Positions 1-4,795 of a DNA stretch of 5,071 nt are shown here, one piece after another. This DNA comes from an uncultured Caryophanales bacterium (GTDB taxonomy: Bacteria; Bacillota_I; Bacilli_A; RF39; UBA660): contig CAMKQS010000082.1 of assembly GCA_946414975.1 (NCBI GenBank), positions 1-5,071 of the forward strand. Reading direction: 5' to 3'. The translations under genes were made by a program, and so were the position numbers. Below the pieces are notes generated by a model that saw nothing but the letters and a program-made list of their open reading frames with translations, was not told the origin of the DNA and made no database searches. Numbering within the stretch: position 1 is the stretch's first letter; every line of letters starts with the position of its first letter.

Positions 1-131
1 TTCAAATTACTGGTACTAGCACTCACAAATATTTTAAGTACAAAAGTAGAACATAAACATAGTATAGCAAGTGTATATAATAGTTTTTCTCCTTTTGTAA
101 ATTTAGCAACTTTCCTTTTTTTCTTTTTCAT
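1..131 (-). CDS. FtsL-like small division membrane protein, N-terminal part (runs off the window)
   Basis: The ATG at 131-129 lies one base after the rsmH stop and opens a frame that stays open to the window edge (43 residues seen). It begins with a very basic cytoplasmic stretch, MKKKKRKVAKFTKGEK. A hydrophobic segment follows at about residues 17-37 (LLYTLAILCLCSTFVLKIFV), then a polar SAS start of an outside domain. This is the layout of single-pass FtsL/DivIC-type septum proteins, and ftsL is the usual gene straight after rsmH in Bacillota dcw clusters. FtsL works with DivIC/FtsB at the divisome to activate septal wall synthesis. FtsL proteins are poorly conserved, so the call rests on position and topology, not on motifs. 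There is no strong Shine-Dalgarno, only purine-rich AGAAAGAA inside the rsmH end, so translation is probably coupled to rsmH. The C-terminal part is outside the window. Confidence 0.62.
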   Translation of the reverse strand, partial: MKKKKRKVAKFTKGEKLLYTLAILCLCSTFVLKIFVSASTSNL

Positions 132-132
132 T

Positions 133-1041
133 TTAATCAATTCTTTCTATAACTCTTAATTTAGCACTTCTAGCTCTTTTATTCATATTTACTTCTTCTA
201 TAGATGGATTAATTGTTTTTACTATTTTAAACTTAGGTAAATATTCTTTTGGAATTATTGGTAAGTTTTGCAATTCTTTTTTTACTGTAGTTACACTTTT
301 AAATATTTCTTTACATATTCTATCTTCTAAAGAATGAAATGTAATAACACATATTCTTCCACCTATATCAATAATTGATAATGCATCAAGCAAACTACTC
401 TTAAACACTTCTAATTCATTATTTACTTCTATTCTTATGGCTTGAAAAGTTTTACGAGCAGGATGATGAGATAACTTGTATTTCATTGGAACTGCTTCTT
501 TGATTACTTCTACAAGCTCTAAAGTAGTATTAATAGGTCTATTTTTTACTATATTCTTAGCTATACTACGTGAATATTTCTCTTCACCATATTTTAAAAT
601 TATCTCCGATAGTTTATTCTCATCATATTCATTAACTACATTATATGCACTTAATATCTGTTCTTGATTCATACGCATATCTAAATGAGCATCTTTATGA
701 AAACTAAATCCTCGATAATCTTCATCAAGCTGTGGGCTAGATACACCTAAATCATATAGAATACCATTTACTTTATTAACTCCAAGTTTATTTAACTCTT
801 TTTTTATATTAACAAAGTTACTATTAATAATAGTATAGTTATCTCCAATATCACTAAGCCTCTTTTTACTACTATTTATTGCTTCTAAATCTTGATCAAA
901 AGAATATAAATGTCCATTTTTAACTCTTTTTAATATTTCACTACTATGTCCACCATACCCTAGAGTACAATCAACAATAATACTATCATCTTTAATATTT
1001 AAATATTCTATACTTTCGTTTAGTAAAACACTCTTATGCAT
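133..1041 (-). CDS. rsmH: 16S rRNA (cytosine(1402)-N(4))-methyltransferase RsmH (MraW)
   Basis: RsmH transfers a methyl group from S-adenosylmethionine to N4 of C1402 in the decoding centre of 16S rRNA. The 302 residues match the usual length of about 310, and family signatures occur in order. The SAM-binding loop DCTLGYGGHS is at 24-33, DLGVSSPQLD at 97-106 and LDMRMN at 120-125. HPARKTFQAIRIEVNNEL is at 193-210, FHSLEDR at 235-241, and RARSAKLRV lies close to the C terminus. The segment between the second and fourth motifs is the helical insert thought to bind substrate. The start at 1041 lies 2 nt after the mraZ stop and is preceded by an AGGGG Shine-Dalgarno about 8 nt upstream, inside the mraZ end. 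It is the second gene of the mraZ operon and is probably co-transcribed from the promoter at 1512-1540. No key motif is missing. Confidence 0.97.
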   Translation of the reverse strand: MHKSVLLNESIEYLNIKDDSIIVDCTLGYGGHSSEILKRVKNGHLYSFDQDLEAINSSKKRLSDIGDNYTIINSNFVNIKKELNKLGVNKVNGILYDLGVSSPQLDEDYRGFSFHKDAHLDMRMNQEQILSAYNVVNEYDENKLSEIILKYGEEKYSRSIAKNIVKNRPINTTLELVEVIKEAVPMKYKLSHHPARKTFQAIRIEVNNELEVFKSSLLDALSIIDIGGRICVITFHSLEDRICKEIFKSVTTVKKELQNLPIIPKEYLPKFKIVKTINPSIEEVNMNKRARSAKLRVIERID

Positions 1042-1043
1042 AT

Positions 1044-1469
1044 CTATTGCCCCTGAAATAAACTATCTAGTGTATCAGATAAATTAGATGAATTATTTTT
1101 TATAAAATCGTCCCAATCTTCACGACTCCAAATCTCTAATCTATCATATACTCCAACAATTACACATTCTTTTTTTAAGTTAGCATAGCTTATAAGTGGT
1201 GATGGTATATTAATACGTCCCTGTTTATCATATTCACATACGGTTGCTAAAGATAAAAATACACGCATAAAGTATCTTTTCTCTTTTGTATCTGGTAATT
1301 CTTTATATTTATTTATTATATTCATCCATTCATTACTTGAATATATAAATAAACATCCATCTAATCCTCTTGTTACAATAAAATTGTTCCCAAGTTCATT
1401 ACGAAGTTTAGAAGGAATTATAATTCTACCTTTCTCATCAATAGTATGATTATATTGTCCTATGAACAT
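1044..1469 (-). CDS. mraZ: Transcriptional regulator MraZ (start moved to 1469)
   Basis: MraZ is a ring-forming DNA-binding protein of the SpoVT/AbrB fold and usually controls its own dcw operon. I take the ATG at 1469, giving 141 residues that begin MFIGQYNHTIDEKGR, the canonical MraZ N terminus; the usual family length is about 143. A longer frame to an ATG at 1532 is unlikely. Its start would lie between the -35 and -10 boxes, and the 21 extra residues have no family counterpart. The two tandem half-domains each carry the D-x-x-G-R signature: DEKGR followed by IIIPSKLR near the N terminus, and DKQGR followed by INIPSPL in the second half. GGTGAT at 1478-1473 is the Shine-Dalgarno. The gene ends with TAG 2 nt before rsmH. 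Three GTGG boxes in its leader are the expected binding site, so it is probably autoregulated. Confidence 0.96.
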   Translation of the reverse strand: MFIGQYNHTIDEKGRIIIPSKLRNELGNNFIVTRGLDGCLFIYSSNEWMNIINKYKELPDTKEKRYFMRVFLSLATVCEYDKQGRINIPSPLISYANLKKECVIVGVYDRLEIWSREDWDDFIKNNSSNLSDTLDSLFQGQ

Positions 1470-1472
1470 ATC

Positions 1473-1478
1473 ATCACC
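1473..1478 (-). promoter_or_regulatory. mraZ ribosome binding site overlapping the third MraZ box
   Basis: GGTGAT matches part of the complement of the 16S rRNA 3' end and lies just before the ATG at 1469. It decides the start of mraZ. It shares its GG with the last GTGG box (1480-1477), so the operator DNA and the ribosome site overlap. Confidence 0.7.
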
Positions 1479-1510
1479 ACTTTTCCCCACTAATAACCAC
1501 TTCTTACCAT
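1477..1510 (-). promoter_or_regulatory. MraZ operator: three GTGG boxes at 10-bp spacing
   Basis: On the minus strand GTGG occurs at 1500-1497, 1490-1487 and 1480-1477, each exactly 10 bp from the next. A weaker ATGG sits at 1510-1507 in the same phase. Each full box is preceded by A (AAGTGG, TAGTGG, AAGTGG). MraZ proteins are known to bind direct repeats of this type (TGGG-type boxes in E. coli, AAAGTG-type boxes in mollicutes) with about one helical turn per unit. Here the boxes lie directly after the -10, across the predicted transcription start and leader. Binding there would block initiation or early elongation. Confidence 0.85.
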
Positions 1511-1511
1511 A

Positions 1512-1540
1512 ATTGTATACTATTTTATTCATTTTGTAAA
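1512..1540 (-). promoter_or_regulatory. mraZ-rsmH (dcw) sigma-A type promoter
   Basis: The -35 box TTTACA is at 1540-1535 (5 of 6 to consensus) and the -10 box TACAAT at 1517-1512 (5 of 6), with an ideal 17-bp spacer. The predicted start is near 1505, which gives a leader of about 36 nt to the mraZ ATG at 1469. The promoter lies downstream of the rel terminator, so the dcw genes form their own unit. Confidence 0.8.
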
Positions 1541-1572
1541 TATATTTTTTAAATTACTTTACATTTTATATA

Positions 1573-1598
1573 CAAAAAAAATATCATAAAATGATATT
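1573..1598 (-). terminator. Rho-independent terminator of the rel gene
   Basis: An 8-bp perfect stem AATATCAT / ATGATATT (1598-1591 with 1587-1580) closes a 3-nt loop. On the minus strand it is followed by an uninterrupted run of T down to 1573. The hairpin begins 2 nt after the rel stop codon. The stem is AT-rich, so it may be leaky, but the arrangement is typical of this base composition. Confidence 0.78.
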
Positions 1599-1600
1599 CC

Positions 1601-3055
1601 CTATTTTATTATTTTTTTAACCTTATGCTTATTAATTTCACTTAGTTTTCTCTTAGCATATCCTGTATTAGCCATAACACCCCAATAGCTCTTATCAACA
1701 TCAGCATACATATTAGTTTTTATACTAACTCTATCTTTATTATTGAGAACTAAACTCCAAGGTGCAACTTTATCATTTACTTTTACTTCTTCTACAATAT
1801 TATCTACATCAAGATAACACACTAAATCAATAATATTAGAATTTTTTGGTATTTCAATTCTTTTACCTATTGAATCATATATATATATTTTCTCTTTAAA
1901 AAGTTCACTTTTTATCTGAGCAACAAAATCTTTATTATTTTTAAATAACATATTAACACTGTCTAATGATTTAAAAACTTGAAATTCATTTTTTATTTTT
2001 TCTTGCATTATATCCCTTGCATTACCTCTATTTATATCCCAGTATGCTGGAAGCCCATACGAAGCTATTTTATCCATATCAAAAGTTCTTATTTGTGTTT
2101 GTACTAACTTATCATTTTCAGCAAATACTGTAGTGTGTAACGACCTATACATATTTGTTTTAGGATTCCATATATAATCTTTAAATTTATAATTCATAGG
2201 ATGATATTTTGAATGAACAAATCCTAATGTTTGATAACATTCACTTATTTCATCTACCATTATTTTTAAAGCAAGATAATCATGTATATCACTTATTTTA
2301 TATCCATCTTCAACTTTTTTATATATTCCATATATATTTTTAGTTCTTGTTTTAATATAGTGATTAATACCCTCTTTAGTTAAGATATCATCAAGAACAA
2401 TTAGCATTTCTCTTAGACATTCATTATCTTCATATTTTCTTTTATTTACTTCATACTGAAGCATTTTATATTCTTCTGGTTTTAAATATCTAAGTGATAT
2501 ATCCTCAAGTTCATTTTTAATCTTATATGCACCAATATAATATGCAAGTGGCACAAATATTTCCATAGTTTCAATAGAATTTTCTTGCTGTTTAAATACA
2601 CTTTTATATTCTAAAGTACGCATATTGTGTAATCTATCCGCAAGTTTAATAATTATAATTCTTACATCTTCCATAATACCAGTTACTATTTTTCTAATAT
2701 TAGCTAAGTTTTGTTCTGATTTAGAGGAAAAGTTCATCTTACTTATTTTTGTAACACCATCTACTAATTTTGCAATCTCACTATTAAATAATCTAGTAAT
2801 TTCTTCCTTAGTCGCACTAGTATCTTCTAATGTATCATGTAATAGTGCTGCACATATAGTATCAATATCTGCACTCATTATTGATGCTATATAAGCAACA
2901 TTTAAAGGATGTGTAATATATGCCTCTCCACTTTGTCTAAGTTGTCCTGAGTGCATATAATCAGCATAATCATAAGCTTTTCTTATTAATTCTAAATTAT
3001 TACTTTCATAATTACTTACCCTTTCAATTAAACCATCAATTGTAACATTATTCAT
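1601..3055 (-). CDS. Short Rel/SpoT-family (p)ppGpp enzyme: hydrolase residues intact, synthetase probably impaired, no C-terminal regulatory domains
   Basis: The 484 residues hold an HD hydrolase domain (about 25-190), a RelA/SpoT synthetase domain (about 215-345) and a TGS domain (about 388-447), then stop. Full-length Rel is about 730 residues and also has helical, zinc-finger and ACT/RRM parts. The hydrolase set is complete: R40, H49, H73-D74, E77-D78, D140 and N144 match the Mn-dependent site known from Rel of Streptococcus equisimilis. In the synthetase domain R237, K239, D259, the KFKD of 290-293, Y303 and SLHTTV are present. The catalytic Glu of the EVQIRT motif is Gln (Q319 in QTQIRT), and the usual AEYG..AHW reads ASYGLPAYW. 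I infer a mainly ppGpp-degrading enzyme. The start at 3055 is supported by AGGAGG 4 nt upstream. Terminators on both sides make it monocistronic. No gene symbol is given because rel, relA and spoT would each imply an activity not shown. Confidence 0.9.
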   Translation of the reverse strand: MNNVTIDGLIERVSNYESNNLELIRKAYDYADYMHSGQLRQSGEAYITHPLNVAYIASIMSADIDTICAALLHDTLEDTSATKEEITRLFNSEIAKLVDGVTKISKMNFSSKSEQNLANIRKIVTGIMEDVRIIIIKLADRLHNMRTLEYKSVFKQQENSIETMEIFVPLAYYIGAYKIKNELEDISLRYLKPEEYKMLQYEVNKRKYEDNECLREMLIVLDDILTKEGINHYIKTRTKNIYGIYKKVEDGYKISDIHDYLALKIMVDEISECYQTLGFVHSKYHPMNYKFKDYIWNPKTNMYRSLHTTVFAENDKLVQTQIRTFDMDKIASYGLPAYWDINRGNARDIMQEKIKNEFQVFKSLDSVNMLFKNNKDFVAQIKSELFKEKIYIYDSIGKRIEIPKNSNIIDLVCYLDVDNIVEEVKVNDKVAPWSLVLNNKDRVSIKTNMYADVDKSYWGVMANTGYAKRKLSEINKHKVKKIIK

Positions 3056-3059
3056 AAAT

Positions 3060-3065
3060 CCTCCT
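3060..3065 (-). promoter_or_regulatory. Shine-Dalgarno of the rel-like gene
   Basis: AGGAGG stands 4 nt before the ATG at 3055, a near-ideal ribosome site. It fixes the start and shows that the N terminus is not longer. Confidence 0.85.
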
Positions 3066-3070
3066 ATAAA

Positions 3071-3108
3071 TAAAAAATAAACATAATTATCCCTAATTTA
3101 TGTTTATT
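3071..3108 (-). promoter_or_regulatory. Leader hairpin with U-rich tail upstream of the rel-like gene
   Basis: An exact 11-bp inverted repeat (AATAAACATAA at 3076-3086 against TTATGTTTATT at 3098-3108) encloses an 11-nt loop. On the minus strand its second arm runs straight into further Ts down to 3072. This is the shape of a weak intrinsic terminator inside the leader, 6 nt before AGGAGG. It could act as an attenuator or as an mRNA-stability or ribosome-access element. I see no known riboswitch signature. Since the stem is entirely A, T and a single G-C pair, function is uncertain. Confidence 0.45.
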
Positions 3109-3203
3109 AAAAAGCCCAGGAAGTCCCTATTACATATATGAATTTTAAAATAAATAAACAGCATATTTTCATAATATCACTTCCAAAATAAATATTAGAA
3201 TAC

Positions 3204-3232
3204 ATATTACTCTTTATTTTTACTTATGTCAA
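3204..3232 (-). promoter_or_regulatory. Promoter of the rel-like gene
   Basis: A perfect TTGACA -35 (3232-3227) and a TAATAT -10 (3209-3204; 4 of 6) are separated by 17 bp. The predicted start is near 3197, which leaves a leader of about 140 nt before the ATG at 3055. The insertion sequence ends about 100 bp upstream of the -35, so this promoter is undamaged. Confidence 0.72.
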
Positions 3233-3292
3233 GTGTTTTTGTAAAAAATAGAAATACGTTAATTTTCATAAAGCAAAATTTATATAAATTGT

Positions 3293-3320
3293 AAAAAAAG
3301 CTATACTGTTGTATAACTTT
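3293..3320 (-). terminator. Stranded terminator of the interrupted surface-protein gene
   Basis: AAAGTTATAC (3320-3311) and GTATAGCTTT (3306-3297) form a 10-bp RNA stem with one G-U pair and a 4-nt AACA loop. Ts follow to 3293. If the insertion sequence and one target copy are removed, the surface gene's stop codon (TAA, 3321-3319) overlaps the first arm. This is therefore its original terminator, now 1.5 kb away from the gene body. Confidence 0.75.
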
Positions 3321-3335
3321 ATAAACTTAACTGAT
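3319..3335 (-). pseudogene. Severed 3' end of the surface-protein gene (last codons and stop)
   Basis: Joining the minus strand of the right flank (4837 onward) to the left target copy restores a continuous frame. It reads SPYQ, then TTA AGT TTA TAA, that is Q-L-S-L-stop, with the stop at 3321-3319. This short piece is thus the natural end of the gene at 4796-5071, split off by the insertion sequence. Only two residues (S, L) are truly lost from the protein. Confidence 0.75.
3327..3335 (+). repeat. Target site duplication, left copy
   Basis: TTAACTGAT directly abuts the left inverted repeat and is identical to 4828-4836. A 9-bp duplication fits IS4-family transposition (IS10 also makes 9 bp). 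The exact match suggests a fairly recent insertion. Confidence 0.93.
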
Positions 3336-3354
3336 CTTATAACCGGACAGTTTT
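3336..3354 (+). repeat. Left terminal inverted repeat of the insertion sequence
   Basis: CTTATAACCGGACAGTTTT is the exact reverse complement of 4809-4827 over 19 bp. It is followed by one extra T, where the match stops. Confidence 0.95.
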
Positions 3355-3362
3355 TCATATAG

Positions 3363-3403
3363 AGCAAAGCCGAGGATTTATACCCTCGACTCTTTTCATT
3401 GCT
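3363..3403 (+). promoter_or_regulatory. Hairpin inside the left end of the insertion sequence
   Basis: CGAGG (3371-3375) pairs with CCTCG (3384-3388), and outside it AGCAA (3363-3367) can pair with TTGCT (3399-3403). The inner stem is G+C-rich for this window and is soon followed by CTCTTTTC. It could weaken transcription entering from outside. The T run is short, so this is tentative. Confidence 0.35.
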
Positions 3404-3427
3404 TATACGGCATTTATCTGCTAAAAT
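3399..3427 (+). promoter_or_regulatory. Predicted transposase promoter
   Basis: TTGCTT (3399-3404) and TAAAAT (3422-3427; 5 of 6 to the -10 consensus) are 17 bp apart. The -35 is weak, as is common in insertion sequences. The predicted start near 3434 falls inside the loop of the RNA hairpin at 3405-3463. Confidence 0.5.
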
Positions 3428-3463
3428 ATAGTTAACAAAATAAAAGAAAGCAGGTAGCCGTAT
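3405..3463 (+). promoter_or_regulatory. RNA hairpin that would hide the transposase ribosome site in read-in transcripts
   Basis: ATACGGC (3405-3411) is complementary to GCCGTAT (3457-3463), and CTGCT (3418-3422) to AGCAG (3449-3453). TAT (3415-3417) also pairs with GTA (3454-3456), one pair being G-U. The result is about 15 bp with a 3-nt bulge and a 26-nt loop. The right arm covers the AGCAGG Shine-Dalgarno and the first two bases of the ATG. Transcripts from the internal promoter start within the loop and lack the left arm. Only RNA entering from outside should be silenced, as known for IS10 and IS50. Confidence 0.72.
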
Positions 3464-4619
3464 GAATAAAGTATATAATACTCAAGAAGAAATTGCAACT
3501 AATTTAAAAAATTTTTTATTAGATTGTTTTAAAAATATCAGAAAAACTCAATTTAAAATTATTCCTTATATTGTTATTGGTATGATTTTAGCTGAATCTG
3601 TTGTTGCTTCTGATATTGCCAAAAATTTAAAAGGTGATTTTTCTTTAGTTCAACACGATTCTGTTATCAGAAGAATAAAAAGATTCTTTATTAATAAACT
3701 TTTTAAACCCTATGATTTTTATGATAAAATCATAAGATTTGTTATATCTAAATATAAAGTTAAGCATAGTGATAAAAGAATTCACATTATCTTTGACCAC
3801 ATGTTTTCCCATGATAACTATACTGTTTTTATGATTTCTCTAAGAGTCGGAAAGCAAGGAATTCCTTTATGGTTTAGATGTTTCAAAGGCAAAGATGATC
3901 CTAAGGCATTTGATGAAGAAACTTTAAAAAAAGGTATTACCTACGTATCATCATTATTTCCTGAAGATTATGATTTAGTATTTCTTGCTGATAGATGGTT
4001 TAATTCTACTTCACTTCTTGAACATATTGCATCACTCGGTAGAACCTATACTATAAGATTAAAAAGAAATATTAGATGTTACGTTTACGATAAAAAAGAA
4101 AAGCATTTTATCTGGAAAACTACTGGTGATTTATTCGCTCATGCAAATAGTTCAACTTTCTATAGAGATATTTTAATAACCAATAATAAATTCAAAACTA
4201 ATATTGTTTTGAGTAAGAAAAATGGCGTTAAAGAACCGTGGATTATTGCGACAAACGGTGATTTAAAGAAAGCTATTAAAGATTATGGTTACCGTTTTGG
4301 CGGCATCGAATGTATCTTTAAATCTCAAAAATCTAACGGTTTATATATGGAATCCACTGTAAAAGCAGATATTAAATATTTTACTTCAATGTATACTATT
4401 GCTTGTTTTACAACATTATTTCTTACATTATTTGGCTCTGATTTTACAAAGAATTCTAGATGTTATAGAAATGTTAAAATAACTACTCATAAAACTTCTA
4501 ATGGCATTAGAAAAAGAGTTATGTCTTTGTTTAATGTTGGACTTACATTATTTAACTGTGCATTTAATGCATCAAGATATATTCGAATACCGTTTTCTTT
4601 TACTCTTTATGATACATAA
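3462..4619 (+). CDS. IS4-family DDE transposase
   Basis: This 385-residue protein catalyses cut-and-paste movement of the surrounding element by binding its 19-bp ends. The N-terminal part (about 1-100) is basic and helical and contains LVQHDSVIRRIKRFF, probably end-binding. The RNase H-like core follows. The first acidic residue is D112 in HIIFDHMF, the second D177 in VFLADRWFN, and the third E283 in YGYRFGGIECIFKSQK. K290 stands in the position of the YREK lysine, with E-x6-K preserved. There are four residues between R278 and E283 instead of the textbook three, so it belongs to a less typical IS4 branch that I do not name. The start at 3462 has AGCAGG upstream and lies inside a hairpin that limits translation. 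The length and intact motifs indicate a functional gene. Codon use is AT-rich like the host. Confidence 0.93.
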   Translation: MNKVYNTQEEIATNLKNFLLDCFKNIRKTQFKIIPYIVIGMILAESVVASDIAKNLKGDFSLVQHDSVIRRIKRFFINKLFKPYDFYDKIIRFVISKYKVKHSDKRIHIIFDHMFSHDNYTVFMISLRVGKQGIPLWFRCFKGKDDPKAFDEETLKKGITYVSSLFPEDYDLVFLADRWFNSTSLLEHIASLGRTYTIRLKRNIRCYVYDKKEKHFIWKTTGDLFAHANSSTFYRDILITNNKFKTNIVLSKKNGVKEPWIIATNGDLKKAIKDYGYRFGGIECIFKSQKSNGLYMESTVKADIKYFTSMYTIACFTTLFLTLFGSDFTKNSRCYRNVKITTHKTSNGIRKRVMSLFNVGLTLFNCAFNASRYIRIPFSFTLYDT

Positions 4620-4726
4620 TCAAGAGTATGCACAATTAGAAAATATTTTTAAAAATTCAGTTTTTGAGTTCTTTTTCGCATGCAATTTTTTCAATATATA
4701 AAGTATAAATTCATTGTAAGTGAAAC

Positions 4727-4773
4727 AAAATCGTGAATATCGTCTATTACTGGACGTATAAATTCACGATTTT
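4727..4773 (+). terminator. Hairpin after the transposase gene, probably a bidirectional terminator
   Basis: A perfect 12-bp stem AAAATCGTGAAT / ATTCACGATTTT is topped, after an internal loop, by a further CGTC/GACG stem with an 8-nt loop. The plus strand continues in T after the second arm, and the minus strand ends in TTTTG. It lies about 110 bp past the transposase stop. On the minus strand it lies about 20 bp past the new stop of the interrupted surface gene, so it may end both transcripts and replace the lost native terminator. The rest of 4620-4808 shows nothing else I can support. Confidence 0.65.
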
Positions 4774-4795
4774 TACTATCTTTTTCTCTTAAATT

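Noticed and set aside
476..667. Plus-strand open frame of 63 codons
   Set aside because: It lies wholly antisense to rsmH, has no ribosome site of note, and its hydrophobic look comes from the complement of AT-rich codons.
1490..1510. Six-codon upstream open frame (ATG at 1510) before mraZ
   Set aside because: The predicted transcription start (about 1505) is downstream of this ATG, and the sequence is explained by the MraZ boxes.
1470..1532. Longer MraZ reading from an ATG at 1532 (162 residues)
   Set aside because: The extra codons overlap the -35/-10 promoter and the GTGG boxes. The canonical N terminus MFIGQYNHTID starts at 1469 with its own GGTGAT site.
2625..2894. Plus-strand open frame of 89 codons
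   Set aside because: It is antisense to the conserved HD domain of the rel-like gene. Such hydrophobic shadows are common opposite AT-rich genes.
3111..3128. G+C-rich islet considered as a T-box, SRP RNA or preQ1/fluoride-type riboswitch core
   Set aside because: None of the conserved sequences of these RNAs could be found around it. It is reported only as part of an unexplained leader.
4501..4701. Plus-strand open frame of 66 codons overlapping the transposase end
   Set aside because: It is out of frame with an intact transposase and shows no family features. It is not evidence for a frameshift, because the transposase is already full length.
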